A DNA stretch of 64,000 bases from the NCBI RefSeq assembly GCF_017876155.1, contig NZ_JAGINP010000030.1, positions 1-64,000 of the forward strand, in the 5' to 3' direction. The notes beneath the pieces were generated by a model. It searched no databases, had not been told where the DNA came from, and worked only from the letters and a program-made list of their open reading frames with translations. This stretch comes from Azospirillum rugosum. Lineage in GTDB: Bacteria; Pseudomonadota; Alphaproteobacteria; Azospirillales; Azospirillaceae. The position numbers were made by a program, and so were the translations under genes. Of this stretch, positions 34,424 to 43,071 are shown piece by piece. The stretch's first letter is position 1. Each line of letters begins with the position of its first letter.

Positions 34424-36184
34424 ATGACGACATTCCGAAGCAGGCCCTTCAGCGGCGGTCCCTTCAGCGGTGGGCGGGCGGCCCTGGCCGCCCTGCTCCT
34501 CTCCACGGCGGGCGTTCTGCCGGCCGCCGGCGCGGAGGCCGCACCGGGCTCGGTGGACCGGCCGTCGCTGACCTCGGCGACCGGCAGCTACCTCGCCGGG
34601 CGCTACGCCCAGCGCCAGGACGACTGGAGCAACGCCGCGCTGTTCATGGCGCATGCCCTGTCGGCGGACCCCGGCGACCTCGCGCTCCTGCGCCGCACCT
34701 ACCTGCTGAAGCTCGGCGAAGGGCGCATCGACGCCGCGCTGGATCTGGCCAAGCGGCTGATCGACAAGGACAACGATCCGCAGCTCGCCATCATGCTGCT
34801 AGCCGCCGACAATCTGGCGCGCGACAAGCTGAACGAGGCGGAGGCGATGGCCGCCCGCATGCCCAAGGAGGGCATGGCGAAATACATCGGCCCTCTGCTC
34901 GACGCTTGGCTCGACGCCGCACGCGGCAAGACCGACGAGGCGTTGCAGGCGCTGCGCCCGCTCGGCCAGGCCAGCGGCTTCAACGCGCTGCACGACCTGC
35001 ATGCCGGGCTGATCCTCGACCTCGGCGGCCGCAAGGACGAGGCTGCGGAGCGCTACGCCAAGGTGGTGGACAAGGAAGCGCCGCTGCGCGTCGTCCAGAT
35101 CGTCGGCAATTTCTATGAGCGCGCCGGCCGCAAGGACGACGCGCGCAAGCTCTACGAGGCATTCCGCGCCGACAATCCCGACAGCCTGATGATCGAGCCG
35201 ACGCTGAAGGCGCTGGACGGCGGCACAGCGCCGGCTCCCACGGTGGGCGACGCCCGCCAAGGCCTTGCCGAAGCCATGTTCGACATGGCCAGCGCCGTCC
35301 ATCACGAAGGGGCGGAGGAGACCGCCCTGCTGTTCGGCCGGATCGCCCTGCACCTGCGCCCCGACTTGACGCTGGCGCGCCTGATGATCGGCGACGTGAT
35401 GGAAAGCCGCGACCATCACGCCGATGCGCTGGCCGAGTACTCGTCGCTGGACAAGGACCCCGTGCTCGGCTGGTCGGCCCGCCTGCGCGCGGCCGACGCG
35501 CTGGCGCGGATGGACCGCAACGACGACGCCATCGCGCTGCTGAACCAACTGTCCGCGGAGCGGCCGGAACGCACGGACGCGACCATCCGGCTCGGCGACC
35601 TGTACCGCAGCGCCAAGCGCTTCGACGAGGCCGCAGCCACCTACACCCGCGCGCTGGACCGCATCGGCAAGCCGGAGGAACGGCATTGGGCGGTGCTCTA
35701 CGCCCGCGCCATGTCCTACGACAAGATCGACCGCTGGCCGGACGCCGAGCGCGACCTGATGGCCGCGCTGGCCCTGAAGCCGAACGAAGCCTACCTGCTG
35801 AACTACCTCGGCTACAGCTACGTGGACCGCAACATCAACCTCGACGAAGCCAAGGGGATGATCGAGCGGGCGGTGGCCCTGCGCCCGAAGGACGGCTACA
35901 TCGTGGACAGCCTGGGCTGGGCCCTCTACCGCACCGGGGACTTCGAGGGCGCGGTGGAGAAGCTGGAGCGCGCGGTGGAGCTGAAGCCGACCGACGCGAC
36001 CATCAACGACCACCTCGGCGACGCCTACTGGCGCGTCGGCCGGCGCAACGAGGCGCGCTTCCAGTGGAACCGCGCGCTGCGCACGGCCGACGAGGAACCG
36101 CTGAAGGAGCAGATCCGCGCCAAGCTCGACCAGGGCCTCGTCGACCCCAAGGCCGCGCAGGCCGCTCATCCGAAGGTGCAGTGA
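34424..36184 (+). CDS. TPR-repeat protein, likely exported
   Basis: A 586-residue protein with a basic start and hydrophobic leader (about 20-45), probably a signal peptide. Tandem tetratricopeptide helices fill the rest. The clearest units are in the last 200 residues (ALALKPNEAYLLNYLGYSY, LRPKDGYIVDSLGWALY, ELKPTDATINDHLGDAYW). TPRs mediate protein contacts; a lipoprotein or envelope scaffold is likely. AGGTGA precedes the start. A palindromic repeat follows the stop codon. Confidence 0.88.
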   Translation: MTTFRSRPFSGGPFSGGRAALAALLLSTAGVLPAAGAEAAPGSVDRPSLTSATGSYLAGRYAQRQDDWSNAALFMAHALSADPGDLALLRRTYLLKLGEGRIDAALDLAKRLIDKDNDPQLAIMLLAADNLARDKLNEAEAMAARMPKEGMAKYIGPLLDAWLDAARGKTDEALQALRPLGQASGFNALHDLHAGLILDLGGRKDEAAERYAKVVDKEAPLRVVQIVGNFYERAGRKDDARKLYEAFRADNPDSLMIEPTLKALDGGTAPAPTVGDARQGLAEAMFDMASAVHHEGAEETALLFGRIALHLRPDLTLARLMIGDVMESRDHHADALAEYSSLDKDPVLGWSARLRAADALARMDRNDDAIALLNQLSAERPERTDATIRLGDLYRSAKRFDEAAATYTRALDRIGKPEERHWAVLYARAMSYDKIDRWPDAERDLMAALALKPNEAYLLNYLGYSYVDRNINLDEAKGMIERAVALRPKDGYIVDSLGWALYRTGDFEGAVEKLERAVELKPTDATINDHLGDAYWRVGRRNEARFQWNRALRTADEEPLKEQIRAKLDQGLVDPKAAQAAHPKVQ

Positions 36185-36195
36185 GAGCGAGTTAT

Positions 36196-36337
36196 CCCTC
36201 TCCCGCCCCGGGAGAGGATGGCCGCGCAGCGGCCGGGTGAGGGTCGCGCGAGGATCAGCGCAATGATCCTTGGCAACACCCTCACCCTCCCGCCTTCGGC
36301 GGGCCCCTCCCTCTCCCGAGGCGGGAGAGGGGTTTTT
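36196..36337. repeat. CCCTCTCCC-type composite palindrome, copy 1
   Basis: Two hairpins in inverted orientation, CCCTCTCCCG/CGGGAGAGG on the left and CCTCTCCCG/CGGGAGAGG on the right. Each is joined to a GGGTGAGGGT or ACCCTCACCCT segment around a core of about 50 bp. The right end finishes in TTTTT and can terminate transcription of the TPR gene. The same architecture recurs at 44475, 48184 and 63483. Confidence 0.85.
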
Positions 36338-36400
36338 CGGCTTTCCCACCATCACCAAATCCGCTTTAGTCTCCGCGCCCCACCGCGGAGACGACCGACC

Positions 36401-37417
36401 ATGACCGCCATCGCCGAGACCGCACCGGCCAAGCTGAATCTCTACCTCCATGTGGTCGGCCGCCGGCCGGACGGGTACCATGAGCTGGACAGCCTCGTGG
36501 CCTTTGCGGAGGTGGCGGACCGGGTGACGGTGCAGCCGGGGATCGCGCGGCTCGCGCTCCGCGGGGTGGAACTGCCGCCGGTCGGGCCGCGGCTGGCCAT
36601 TTCCGGGCCGTTCGGTCCCGTGCTGATGGGGGAGAACCCGGCGCAGAACCTCGTCATCCGCGCAGCCTACGCGCTGGCCGGCCGGCTGGGGCGGGACGCG
36701 GACGCGATGATCGGGCTGGAGAAGCTTCTGCCGGTCGCGTCGGGCATCGGCGGGGGGTCGGCGGACGCGGCGGCCACGCTTCGTGGGCTCGCCCGGCTGT
36801 GGGGCGTGCCGGTCACCGACCCGCGCCTGTATGAGGTGGGCGCCGCGCTGGGCGCCGACGTGCCGGTCTGCCTCGCCGGGCGGGCCTGCTATTTCGGCGG
36901 GATCGGGGATGTCCTGGACGAGGCCCCCGCCCTGCCCGAAACCCAGGTGGTGCTGGTCAATCCCGGCGTGCCCGTGCCGACTCCGGCCGTCTTCAAGGCG
37001 CGCACCGGCGGCTTTTCCGAGTCGGCCCGCTTCACCGAGGCCCCGGCCGACGCCGCCGCCCTCGCGGCCCTGCTGCGGGAGCGCCGCAACGACCTGACGG
37101 CGCCGGCCCTGACCGTGGCGCCGGTCATCGCCGACGTGCTGGCGGCGCTGGAGGCGACGCCCGGATGCCTGCTGGCGCGCCTGTCCGGCAGCGGCGCCAC
37201 CTGCTTCGGCCTCTACGCCGACGCCGGCGAGGCCGCAGCCGCGGCGACCGCCATCCAGGCGGCGCAGCCGCGCTGGTGGGTCAAGGCGGCGCGCCTGCTG
37301 CCCACCGCTGCGGACGCGCCGCCGCTGCCCAAGGGGATCGCCGCCGCTCCGGCCGGAGCCGTCGCCCCGCCACCGCCGGTCCCCTTCCCGGACACCGGCG
37401 GCTGGGGCGTGGGCTGA
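36401..37417 (+). CDS. ispE: 4-(cytidine 5'-diphospho)-2-C-methyl-D-erythritol kinase
   Basis: MEP-pathway enzyme for isoprenoid precursors, a GHMP-family kinase of 338 residues. It has AKLNLYLHVVGRRPDGYHELDSL at the start, the ATP loop LPVASGIGGGSADAAATLRGL (about 110-130), and the C-terminal ARLSGSGATCFGLY motif. The last 35 residues are a Pro/Ala-rich extension not needed by the fold. The ATG at 36401 was chosen because the open frame before it lies in repeat DNA. Confidence 0.95.
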   Translation: MTAIAETAPAKLNLYLHVVGRRPDGYHELDSLVAFAEVADRVTVQPGIARLALRGVELPPVGPRLAISGPFGPVLMGENPAQNLVIRAAYALAGRLGRDADAMIGLEKLLPVASGIGGGSADAAATLRGLARLWGVPVTDPRLYEVGAALGADVPVCLAGRACYFGGIGDVLDEAPALPETQVVLVNPGVPVPTPAVFKARTGGFSESARFTEAPADAAALAALLRERRNDLTAPALTVAPVIADVLAALEATPGCLLARLSGSGATCFGLYADAGEAAAAATAIQAAQPRWWVKAARLLPTAADAPPLPKGIAAAPAGAVAPPPPVPFPDTGGWGVG

Positions 37418-37454
37418 CCGGGGCTGACCGCTCCCTTGTTGCCGCGACGGAGCG

Positions 37455-37955
37455 TCAGCAGCCGCCGCCGCGGGTCATCGCACCGCCGAGCATAGCGCCG
37501 CCGAGCGTGCCGGCGGCGGTCGCCGCGAGCTTGCCGTCGCCGCGACCGAACTGCGACCCGACCAGACCGCCAACGGCCGCCCCGCCGAGCACACCGACCA
37601 GATCGCCGTCCAGCAGGCCGCAATCGGCCGGCGGAGGAGCTTGGCGTACGACCCGCCGGGGCTGCTGGACGATGACCGGGGGCGGCTCCTCCACATAGAC
37701 GGGGGCCGGGGCGTAGTGCACTACGGGCGGCGCTTGCCGGACGATCACCGGCGGCGGCCGGCGAACGATCACGACCTCGTCATCCTCGTAATACTCCCGC
37801 TGATGCCCGTGGTGGCCGTGCTTGGCGCGCCAGCCATGGGCCGGCGCCCAGTCGGGCGGATCGGCCAGGACCGGCGGCGCCCAGGCGCCGAGGGCCACGA
37901 CGCCGGCCACCAGCGCGACGGCGAGGGACTTGGGTGCGAAGCGGACGTGCGACAT
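37455..37955 (-). CDS. Secreted Pro-rich protein with C-terminal glycine zipper
   Basis: A 166-residue exported protein. It has a signal peptide (about 1-32, cleavage after VLA), a His-rich stretch (HGHHGHQ, about 46-52) and a Pro/Val/Tyr repeat region (RRPPPVIVRQAPPVVHYAP). The C-terminal glycine-zipper segment (about 115-160) has GVLGGAAVGGLVGSQFG and GTLGGAMLGGAM, as in outer-membrane surface-antigen proteins. A lipobox is not seen. Function unknown. Confidence 0.82.
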   Translation of the reverse strand: MSHVRFAPKSLAVALVAGVVALGAWAPPVLADPPDWAPAHGWRAKHGHHGHQREYYEDDEVVIVRRPPPVIVRQAPPVVHYAPAPVYVEEPPPVIVQQPRRVVRQAPPPADCGLLDGDLVGVLGGAAVGGLVGSQFGRGDGKLAATAAGTLGGAMLGGAMTRGGGC

Positions 37956-38293
37956 GGAAGCTCCAAAGGAGTGTTCTTACCCAGATGAACAGCTGGGGCT
38001 GAGCGGTTCTTCCATCAATCAACCCAGACGGGGCATGACATTTTGTGGCCCCTGGCGCCGATCGGGCAGCCACTCCGGGAGGAGGCGCGCCGCAAGCGTC
38101 GCGCCCGTCCGCAAAGCGGATTGTTGGGAAAGCAAATTTTTTTCGTCCCTGACGGATTAAGTGCGATCCCGCTTCGTAAACCGTATGTCAGTGAGCGCCT
38201 CAATGGTCGCGCATGACAACAGGCGTTTTATTGTGCCCGTTCAGCAAGAAACACGTTTCGACAACAAGATGAGGAATTTTCTTGAAGATGATC
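37956..38293. other. Intergenic region, no protein gene seen
   Basis: First part of a 747-bp gap between the glycine-zipper gene and the OFA transporter. GC falls from about 38110 onward, with runs such as AAATTTTTTTCG at 38133-38144. No convincing ORF or known RNA was recognised here. The next part of the gap holds a candidate sRNA and the transporter promoter. Confidence 0.4.
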
Positions 38294-38322
38294 TTGCAGG
38301 AAAGCGTGGCTTTCATTAAATA
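38294..38322 (+). promoter_or_regulatory. Predicted sigma-70 promoter of candidate sRNA
   Basis: TTGCAG at 38294-38299 and TAAATA at 38317-38322 are separated by 17 bp, close to consensus. The start of transcription is expected near 38329, and a strong terminator lies about 90 bp downstream with no coding frame between. Confidence 0.5.
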
Positions 38323-38328
38323 GACATC

Positions 38329-38422
38329 GCCGGCGAAGAGCAGACGTTGGCCCTTCGGCCGATCAGGCTGAATGAAGCGATCTCATTGCGAGGCCGCACC
38401 GTAACAGGTGCGGCCTTTTTTT
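38329..38422 (+). ncRNA. Candidate free-standing small RNA
   Basis: About 94 nt between a predicted promoter and a perfect intrinsic terminator: GGCCGCACC (38392-38400), loop GTAACA, GGTGCGGCC, then seven T. A second hairpin, GGCC-CTTC-GGCC, lies near 38349-38360. No start codon with a ribosome site opens a frame inside. The stem-loop, single-stranded linker, Rho-independent terminator layout fits a trans-acting sRNA. The 5' end is inferred, and no known family was recognised. Confidence 0.5.
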
Positions 38423-38520
38423 GCTTTCCTTCTGGTAGAAATCGGTAAGCAATCCTTACGTTCCCCGGATTTTTTTTCGCGACCACGGATTAAGACTCGG
38501 TTTTCCCCCAAAGAGCCCAC

Positions 38521-38549
38521 TTGCCTTTCCCGATGATTGTGGTATACCA
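38521..38549 (+). promoter_or_regulatory. Promoter with overlapping GTATAC palindromic operator upstream of the OFA transporter
   Basis: TTGCCT (38521-38526), a 16-bp spacer and TATACC (38543-38548) form a plausible promoter. The -10 element lies inside the perfect 10-bp palindrome TGGTATACCA (38540-38549), followed by AGTACCA. This is the pattern of sites bound by FadR/VanR-type GntR regulators, which would block RNA polymerase directly. Confidence 0.5.
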
Positions 38550-38702
38550 AGTACCAGATGCGGCACACCAAGCGCTTGTCTCAAGCGCGGCACCGCGAGA
38601 ACACGAAGGGCGAAACGCCCCGATCAAAGGTCAATGCGACAACGACCAACAGCCCCGCCTGGCTGAAGCGAATTGTTTGAACACCGCATTGGGGAGGACC
38701 AG

Positions 38703-40031
38703 ATGAGTCACACCGTAGCCGCACCGCCAGCCGGGCCATCCGCCATGGTGTCCGACAAGGTGCGCTGGATGCAGATCGTCGCCGGCATCGTCTGCATGGT
38801 GGCGTCGGCGAACATCCAATACGCCTGGACCTTGTTCGTGCCGGAAATCCAAGCCACCCATGGCTGGACCCGCGCCTCGATCCAGACCGCCTTCACGATC
38901 TTCGTGGTCGTGCAGACCTGGCTCACGCCCATCGAGGGCTATTTCATCGACCGCTACGGCCCCCGCGTGATTGTCGCCTTCGGCGGCCTGATGACCGGCC
39001 TCGCCTGGATCGTCAACAGCTACGCCGGTTCGCTGTCCTTGCTCTACGTCGGCTCCGCCATCGGCGGCATCGGCGTCGGCTGCGTCTACGCCACCTGCGT
39101 CAACAACGCGCTGAAGTGGTTCCCGGACAAGCGCGGCCTCGCCGTCGGCCTGACCGCGGGCGGCTACGGCGCCGGCTCGGCCCTGACGATCCTGCCCATC
39201 GCATCGATGATCGCCAGCTCCGGCTACCAGTCCACCTTCTTCTTCTTCGGCATCCTGCAGGGCGCGATCATCTTCGTGGCCGCCTGGTTCCTGCGCACCC
39301 CGGCCAAGGAAGAGGTGAAGGTTTCCAACAAGGTGGCGCAGAGCCGCCGCGACTACACCCTGTCCGAGGCCCTGCGCACCCCGGTCTTCTGGGTCATGCA
39401 GGTCATGTTCATCTGCACGGTCACCGGCGGCCTGATGGCCGTGGCGCAGCTGGGCGTCATCGCCCACGACCTGGGCGTCAAGGAAACCCCGGTCAGCATC
39501 CTCGGCATCACCATGGCCGCCCTGCCCTTCGCGCTGATGCTCGACCGCATCATGAACGGCATCTCCCGCCCGCTGTTCGGCTTCGTGTCCGACCACATCG
39601 GCCGTGAGGCGACCATGTTCATCGCCTTCACGCTGGAAGGCCTGGGCATCATCATGCTCAGCCGCTTCGGCCACGATCCGATGATGTTCCTGATCCTGTC
39701 GGGCATGGTCTTCCTGGCCTGGGGCGAAGTCTACAGCCTGTTCAGCGCCACGTCGGCCGACACCTTCGGCACCAAGCACGCCGGCAAGATCTACGGCGTC
39801 CTCTACTGCGCCAAGGGTGTCGCCGCCCTGCTCGTGCCGCTCGGCAACCTGCTGATGGAAGCGACCGGCACCTGGGCCACCGTGCTCTACGTGACGGCGA
39901 CCATGGACCTGATCGCGGCCTTCTGCGCCATCGCCGTCCTGAAGCCGATGCTGAAGCGCCACCACGCCCGCAACGAGGCCGAAGCCGCCGCCCGGCGCGG
40001 CAGCCCGGTGGCCGCCACCGTCAGCCCCTGA
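38703..40031 (+). CDS. MFS transporter, oxalate/formate antiporter (OFA) family
   Basis: A 442-residue, 12-helix inner-membrane carrier. The N-terminal half has IQYAWTLFVPEIQATHGWTRASIQTAFTIF split over helices 1-2, then GGIGVGCVYATCVNNALKWFPDKRGLAVGLTAGGYGAGSA, the hallmark OFA segment (about 120-160). The C-terminal half includes NGISRPLFGFVSDHIGRE. Related proteins exchange oxalate for formate; substrates of most members are unproven and other carboxylates are possible. GGAGG lies seven bases before the ATG. A terminator follows. Confidence 0.88.
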   Translation: MSHTVAAPPAGPSAMVSDKVRWMQIVAGIVCMVASANIQYAWTLFVPEIQATHGWTRASIQTAFTIFVVVQTWLTPIEGYFIDRYGPRVIVAFGGLMTGLAWIVNSYAGSLSLLYVGSAIGGIGVGCVYATCVNNALKWFPDKRGLAVGLTAGGYGAGSALTILPIASMIASSGYQSTFFFFGILQGAIIFVAAWFLRTPAKEEVKVSNKVAQSRRDYTLSEALRTPVFWVMQVMFICTVTGGLMAVAQLGVIAHDLGVKETPVSILGITMAALPFALMLDRIMNGISRPLFGFVSDHIGREATMFIAFTLEGLGIIMLSRFGHDPMMFLILSGMVFLAWGEVYSLFSATSADTFGTKHAGKIYGVLYCAKGVAALLVPLGNLLMEATGTWATVLYVTATMDLIAAFCAIAVLKPMLKRHHARNEAEAAARRGSPVAATVSP

Positions 40032-40053
40032 TCGCGGCACCACCGAAAAAGGC

Positions 40054-40085
40054 AAAAGGGGTCACGGCATCCGTGGCCCCTTTTT
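40054..40085 (+). terminator. Intrinsic terminator after the OFA transporter
   Basis: AAAAGGGG, CACGG, a short CAT loop, CCGTG, CCCCTTTTT: a long GC-rich stem closing with five T, 23 bp after the stop codon. Confidence 0.8.
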
Positions 40086-40143
40086 GCCGTCCGGCGTTAT
40101 TCAGGTCCGGCCTTATGGCCGGCAAGGAACGGGCGGGGAGCGA

Positions 40144-40644
40144 ATGGGCAAAGGGAGAATGGACCCCGACGACTGGAGCAATTTGAAGCTGGTCTGCGCC
40201 TGGGCCATCGGCGGCCTGACGGTCAGCGCGGTGGCGGTCGCAGCGCTCCTCACGGTTCCGAAGCCGCCCGGCGGGGTCATCGTCGAGCGGGCGATCCACA
40301 ACATGGACCAGGAGACCTGCGAGCGGCTGCTGCGCCGCTTCGCCGAACAGCCCCTGACAGGATCGAGCATATCGGGTTTGGGCATGGCGGGATCGCGGGT
40401 GCTGTGGCTGTGGGCGGAGGAGTCGACGCCGGGCGTCTACACGGGCGCCCCCTGGACCGCGCAGATCGCGGGCATGCCATCAGCCGGGGGCACGACCGCC
40501 TCGCCGCGCCCCTACGCCTTCGACCCGGCCGCCCAGGCCATTCCGCCGGAGGCCTGCTCCTTCCCCAGCAACTCGCTGTACATCGTCGCGGTGGAAGGGG
40601 CGGCGGGCGAGAAGCACGCCTCGGAGCGGACCAAATCGCCATAA
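40144..40644 (+). CDS. Hypothetical single-pass membrane protein, 166 aa
   Basis: A short N-terminal cytoplasmic segment, one membrane helix (about 18-38, CAWAIGGLTVSAVAVAALL) and a periplasmic domain without recognised fold. The open frame starts at 40084, but GGGGAG just before the ATG at 40144 supports this start. It stands alone between two terminators and converges on the BI-1 gene. Function unknown. Confidence 0.65.
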   Translation: MGKGRMDPDDWSNLKLVCAWAIGGLTVSAVAVAALLTVPKPPGGVIVERAIHNMDQETCERLLRRFAEQPLTGSSISGLGMAGSRVLWLWAEESTPGVYTGAPWTAQIAGMPSAGGTTASPRPYAFDPAAQAIPPEACSFPSNSLYIVAVEGAAGEKHASERTKSP

Positions 40645-40670
40645 AAAAAGCGGCCGCGCGAGGCGGCCGC
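40643..40670 (-). terminator. Intrinsic terminator of the BI-1 gene
   Basis: Read on the minus strand: GCGGCCGC, a 5-base loop, GCGGCCGC, then seven T. It lies about 65 bp beyond the BI-1 stop. The A-run also forms the stop codon of the convergent gene. Confidence 0.8.
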
Positions 40671-40734
40671 AGTTACCCAAGACAGTACCGAACTTGACAG
40701 AAGGAAACCCGTATCAACCCGTACTCGTTGCCCC

Positions 40735-41457
40735 TTACTCCTCGCGCTGCCCCATGAGCTGGAGGAGCATCTGGAAGAGGTTGATGAAGTTGAGGTAGAG
40801 GGAAAGCGCGCCCATGACGGCGAGCTTGGTGTTGGTCTCGTGGCCGTAGCCCTCGGCGTACTCTTCCTTGATGCGCTGGGTGTCGTAGGCGGTCAGGCCG
40901 GTGAAGATGACGACGCCGATGACCGAGATGGCGAACTGCAGCGCGCTGGAGCCGACGAAGATGTTGACCAGGCTGGCGATGACGATGCCGATCAGGCCCA
41001 TCATCAGGAAGGAGCCCATCTTCGACAGGTCGGCCTTGGTGGTGTAGCCCCACAGGCTCATCGCGGCGAACATGGCGGCGGTGATGAAGAACACCCGCGC
41101 CACGCTGGCCCCGGTGAAGACCAGGAAGATCGACGCCATGGAGACGCCCATCACCGCGCAGAATGCCCAGAACAGCCCTTGCAGGCCGCTCGCCGACATC
41201 CGCTCGAACCGCCAGGACAGAACCATGATGAAGGCCAGCGGCGCCAGCATCACCACCCACTTCAGCGGCGTGGTGAAGATCGGCACGTACAGCGCCGGCG
41301 TGCTCGCCACGAACAGCGCCACCAGCCCGGTCACGCCCAGGCCCAGCATCATGAAGTTGTAGACCCGCAGCATGTGCTTGCGCAGGCCCTCGTCGAAGGC
41401 AGCGCCGTAGGTCTGGGCGGCGCCGCCGAATCCTTGTCCGTAATAGGGTCCGCTCAT
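40735..41457 (-). CDS. Bax inhibitor-1/YccA family membrane protein
   Basis: A 240-residue inner-membrane protein with about seven hydrophobic helices from residue 30 on. Family features include the N-terminal amphipathic stretch (LRKHMLRVYNFMMLGLGVTG), the central SMASIFLVFTGASVARVFFITA, and the C-terminal FTGLTAYDTQRIKEEY with the conserved aspartate used for ion/pH sensing. Bacterial homologues act as calcium-leak channels or interact with FtsH; the role here is not known. It has its own terminator. Confidence 0.93.
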   Translation of the reverse strand: MSGPYYGQGFGGAAQTYGAAFDEGLRKHMLRVYNFMMLGLGVTGLVALFVASTPALYVPIFTTPLKWVVMLAPLAFIMVLSWRFERMSASGLQGLFWAFCAVMGVSMASIFLVFTGASVARVFFITAAMFAAMSLWGYTTKADLSKMGSFLMMGLIGIVIASLVNIFVGSSALQFAISVIGVVIFTGLTAYDTQRIKEEYAEGYGHETNTKLAVMGALSLYLNFINLFQMLLQLMGQREE

Positions 41458-41487
41458 CGTTTCACCGTATGAATTGCAAAGGGGGGA

Positions 41488-42345
41488 TCAGAACCACGCC
41501 ATCCGCGCGTCGCGGGCGTGGGCCAGGATTTCACGTTCGGACCGCTCGCCGCACAGCGCGTAGACGGTGGTCCCGACCTGCCAATAGGCGACCGAGACCT
41601 CGCCGATGCGCTCCGCCTGCGGTTCGGTCACGGCGAAGCTGTCGACCTCGCTGGCGAACAGCGTGATCAGTTCGTTCTGGCTGGAGTGGTAGGCGGCCTG
41701 GATCGCCACGCCGCCGTCCCAGGCCACCGTGCGAAGCCCGTCCGGCGCGCGCGCGATGTCCAGCTCCGGCAGCGGGACGGCCGCCGCCGGGTCGGCGGGG
41801 CTGTGCAGGCGCTGGAACAGCGAATGCGCGACCTCGGCGAAGGGCTTGAAGGAGATCTCGCTGTGCTGGGCCTGCTGGTGGGTCTGCGCGGCGATGGTGA
41901 TGTAGTGGGTGGCGGCGTGCGCCGCGGCCACGGGGTTCACCGACAGGTGCTCCATCGTCGCGTGCCCGACCCAGCCGAACCCGATCAGGCACAAGGCCGC
42001 CGCCGCGCGGCGCCCCTTCCCGGAAGCCGAACGGTCGCGCGCCCGCCGGGGCGCCGGGGCATCCGCGCGACGCCACAGGGACCGCCAGCCGAGCCGGCGC
42101 GGCTGCGCCTCCCCCGTGGGGACCGCCTGCGGTTCGGGTGCCGGTTTGTTCGCCTTTGGCACCGGCACCGGGGCCGGGCTGTCCATGAACAGGATGATCT
42201 CGTCGCGCACCCGCATGTCGTGCATGACCCGCGCGGCGATCTCCGGGTTGTTTTCCAGATAGGCTTCCACGTCGATGCGCCGCCGGGCATCCAGTTCGCC
42301 GTCGATGTAGGCGTTCAGGTCGATGTCGCTGATCGGTTCGTTCAT
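41488..42345 (-). CDS. Transmembrane anti-sigma factor
   Basis: Expected to hold the ECF sigma factor encoded just upstream. The N-terminal cytoplasmic helix pair (ISDIDLNAYIDGELDARRR, about 5-23) is typical of anti-sigma proteins. The HxxxCxxC zinc motif is absent, so it is not of the classical ZAS type. A Pro-rich basic linker leads to a membrane helix (about 133-150) and a periplasmic domain. The product is 285 residues. Its ATG lies 2 bp after the sigma-factor stop. The frame open to 42750 is antisigma-unrelated shadow. Confidence 0.85.
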   Translation of the reverse strand: MNEPISDIDLNAYIDGELDARRRIDVEAYLENNPEIAARVMHDMRVRDEIILFMDSPAPVPVPKANKPAPEPQAVPTGEAQPRRLGWRSLWRRADAPAPRRARDRSASGKGRRAAAALCLIGFGWVGHATMEHLSVNPVAAAHAATHYITIAAQTHQQAQHSEISFKPFAEVAHSLFQRLHSPADPAAAVPLPELDIARAPDGLRTVAWDGGVAIQAAYHSSQNELITLFASEVDSFAVTEPQAERIGEVSVAYWQVGTTVYALCGERSEREILAHARDARMAWF

Positions 42346-42347
42346 CG

Positions 42348-42905
42348 TCACTTCACCACGCGAAACGGGGGGCGCGCCTGACCGCTGGAAAGGGGGGCGC
42401 CGGAGGTGGCAGCCGGGAATGAGCCCGCCGGGCGCTCGCCGCTGGTCGCCGCCCGCAGCGCCTCGCGGGCGCGGCCGAGGCGCGACATCAGGGTGCCGAC
42501 CGGCACGCCCAGGCATTCCGCCGCGTCCTTGTAGGTCATGCCGTCCAAGGCCACGAGGACCAGCGCCTCGCGCTGTTCGACCGGCAGGGTCATCAGCGCG
42601 GCGATGGTCTGGCCCAGGTGGACGGCGCTCATCTGCGGCGGCGGGGCGGCCTCGTCGGCCATGGACAACAGATCGCCGGTCGCCTGCCGCTCGGCCTGCA
42701 GCCGCCGCCAGCGGTCCACGAAGGTGTTGTGGACGATCGCCAGCAGCCATTTGCGCAGGTCCCGCCCGTCCATGTAGGACGCCGAGCCTTCGATGGCCTT
42801 GACAAGCGCCTCCTGGACGAGGTCTTCCGCCTGGTCGGGATCACGCATCAGGACGAGGGCGTAGCGCCGCAGTACGTCCAGATGCTGTCCCAGCTGCTCC
42901 TTCAT
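42348..42905 (-). CDS. ECF-type RNA polymerase sigma factor
   Basis: A 185-residue sigma-70 family factor with region 2 (RDPDQAEDLVQEALVKAIE and RKWLLAIVHNTFVDRWRR, about 21-70) and region 4 (LPVEQREALVLVALDGMTYKDAAECLGVPVGTLMSRLGRAREALR, about 108-152). The C-terminus adds about 30 low-complexity residues. It is coupled to the anti-sigma gene. The ATG at 42905 was chosen over the longer frame to 43217, which reads through the divergent promoter region. The regulon is unknown; self-regulation is usual for such pairs. Confidence 0.9.
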   Translation of the reverse strand: MKEQLGQHLDVLRRYALVLMRDPDQAEDLVQEALVKAIEGSASYMDGRDLRKWLLAIVHNTFVDRWRRLQAERQATGDLLSMADEAAPPPQMSAVHLGQTIAALMTLPVEQREALVLVALDGMTYKDAAECLGVPVGTLMSRLGRAREALRAATSGERPAGSFPAATSGAPLSSGQARPPFRVVK

Positions 42906-43071
42906 CACCCTTCCCGAACTGTTCTCAACCGCGGGGGCCGTTACCACCCCTCCCTTCGAATACGGATGGCGAGACACCTTAATCCCAGTTCTGCCGGAAA
43001 AATTGGATTCGAGGAAATTGGCATCGATGGGACTTTTCACTAACGTCGCCCCGGCAAAGGAAGAGGCAAGC

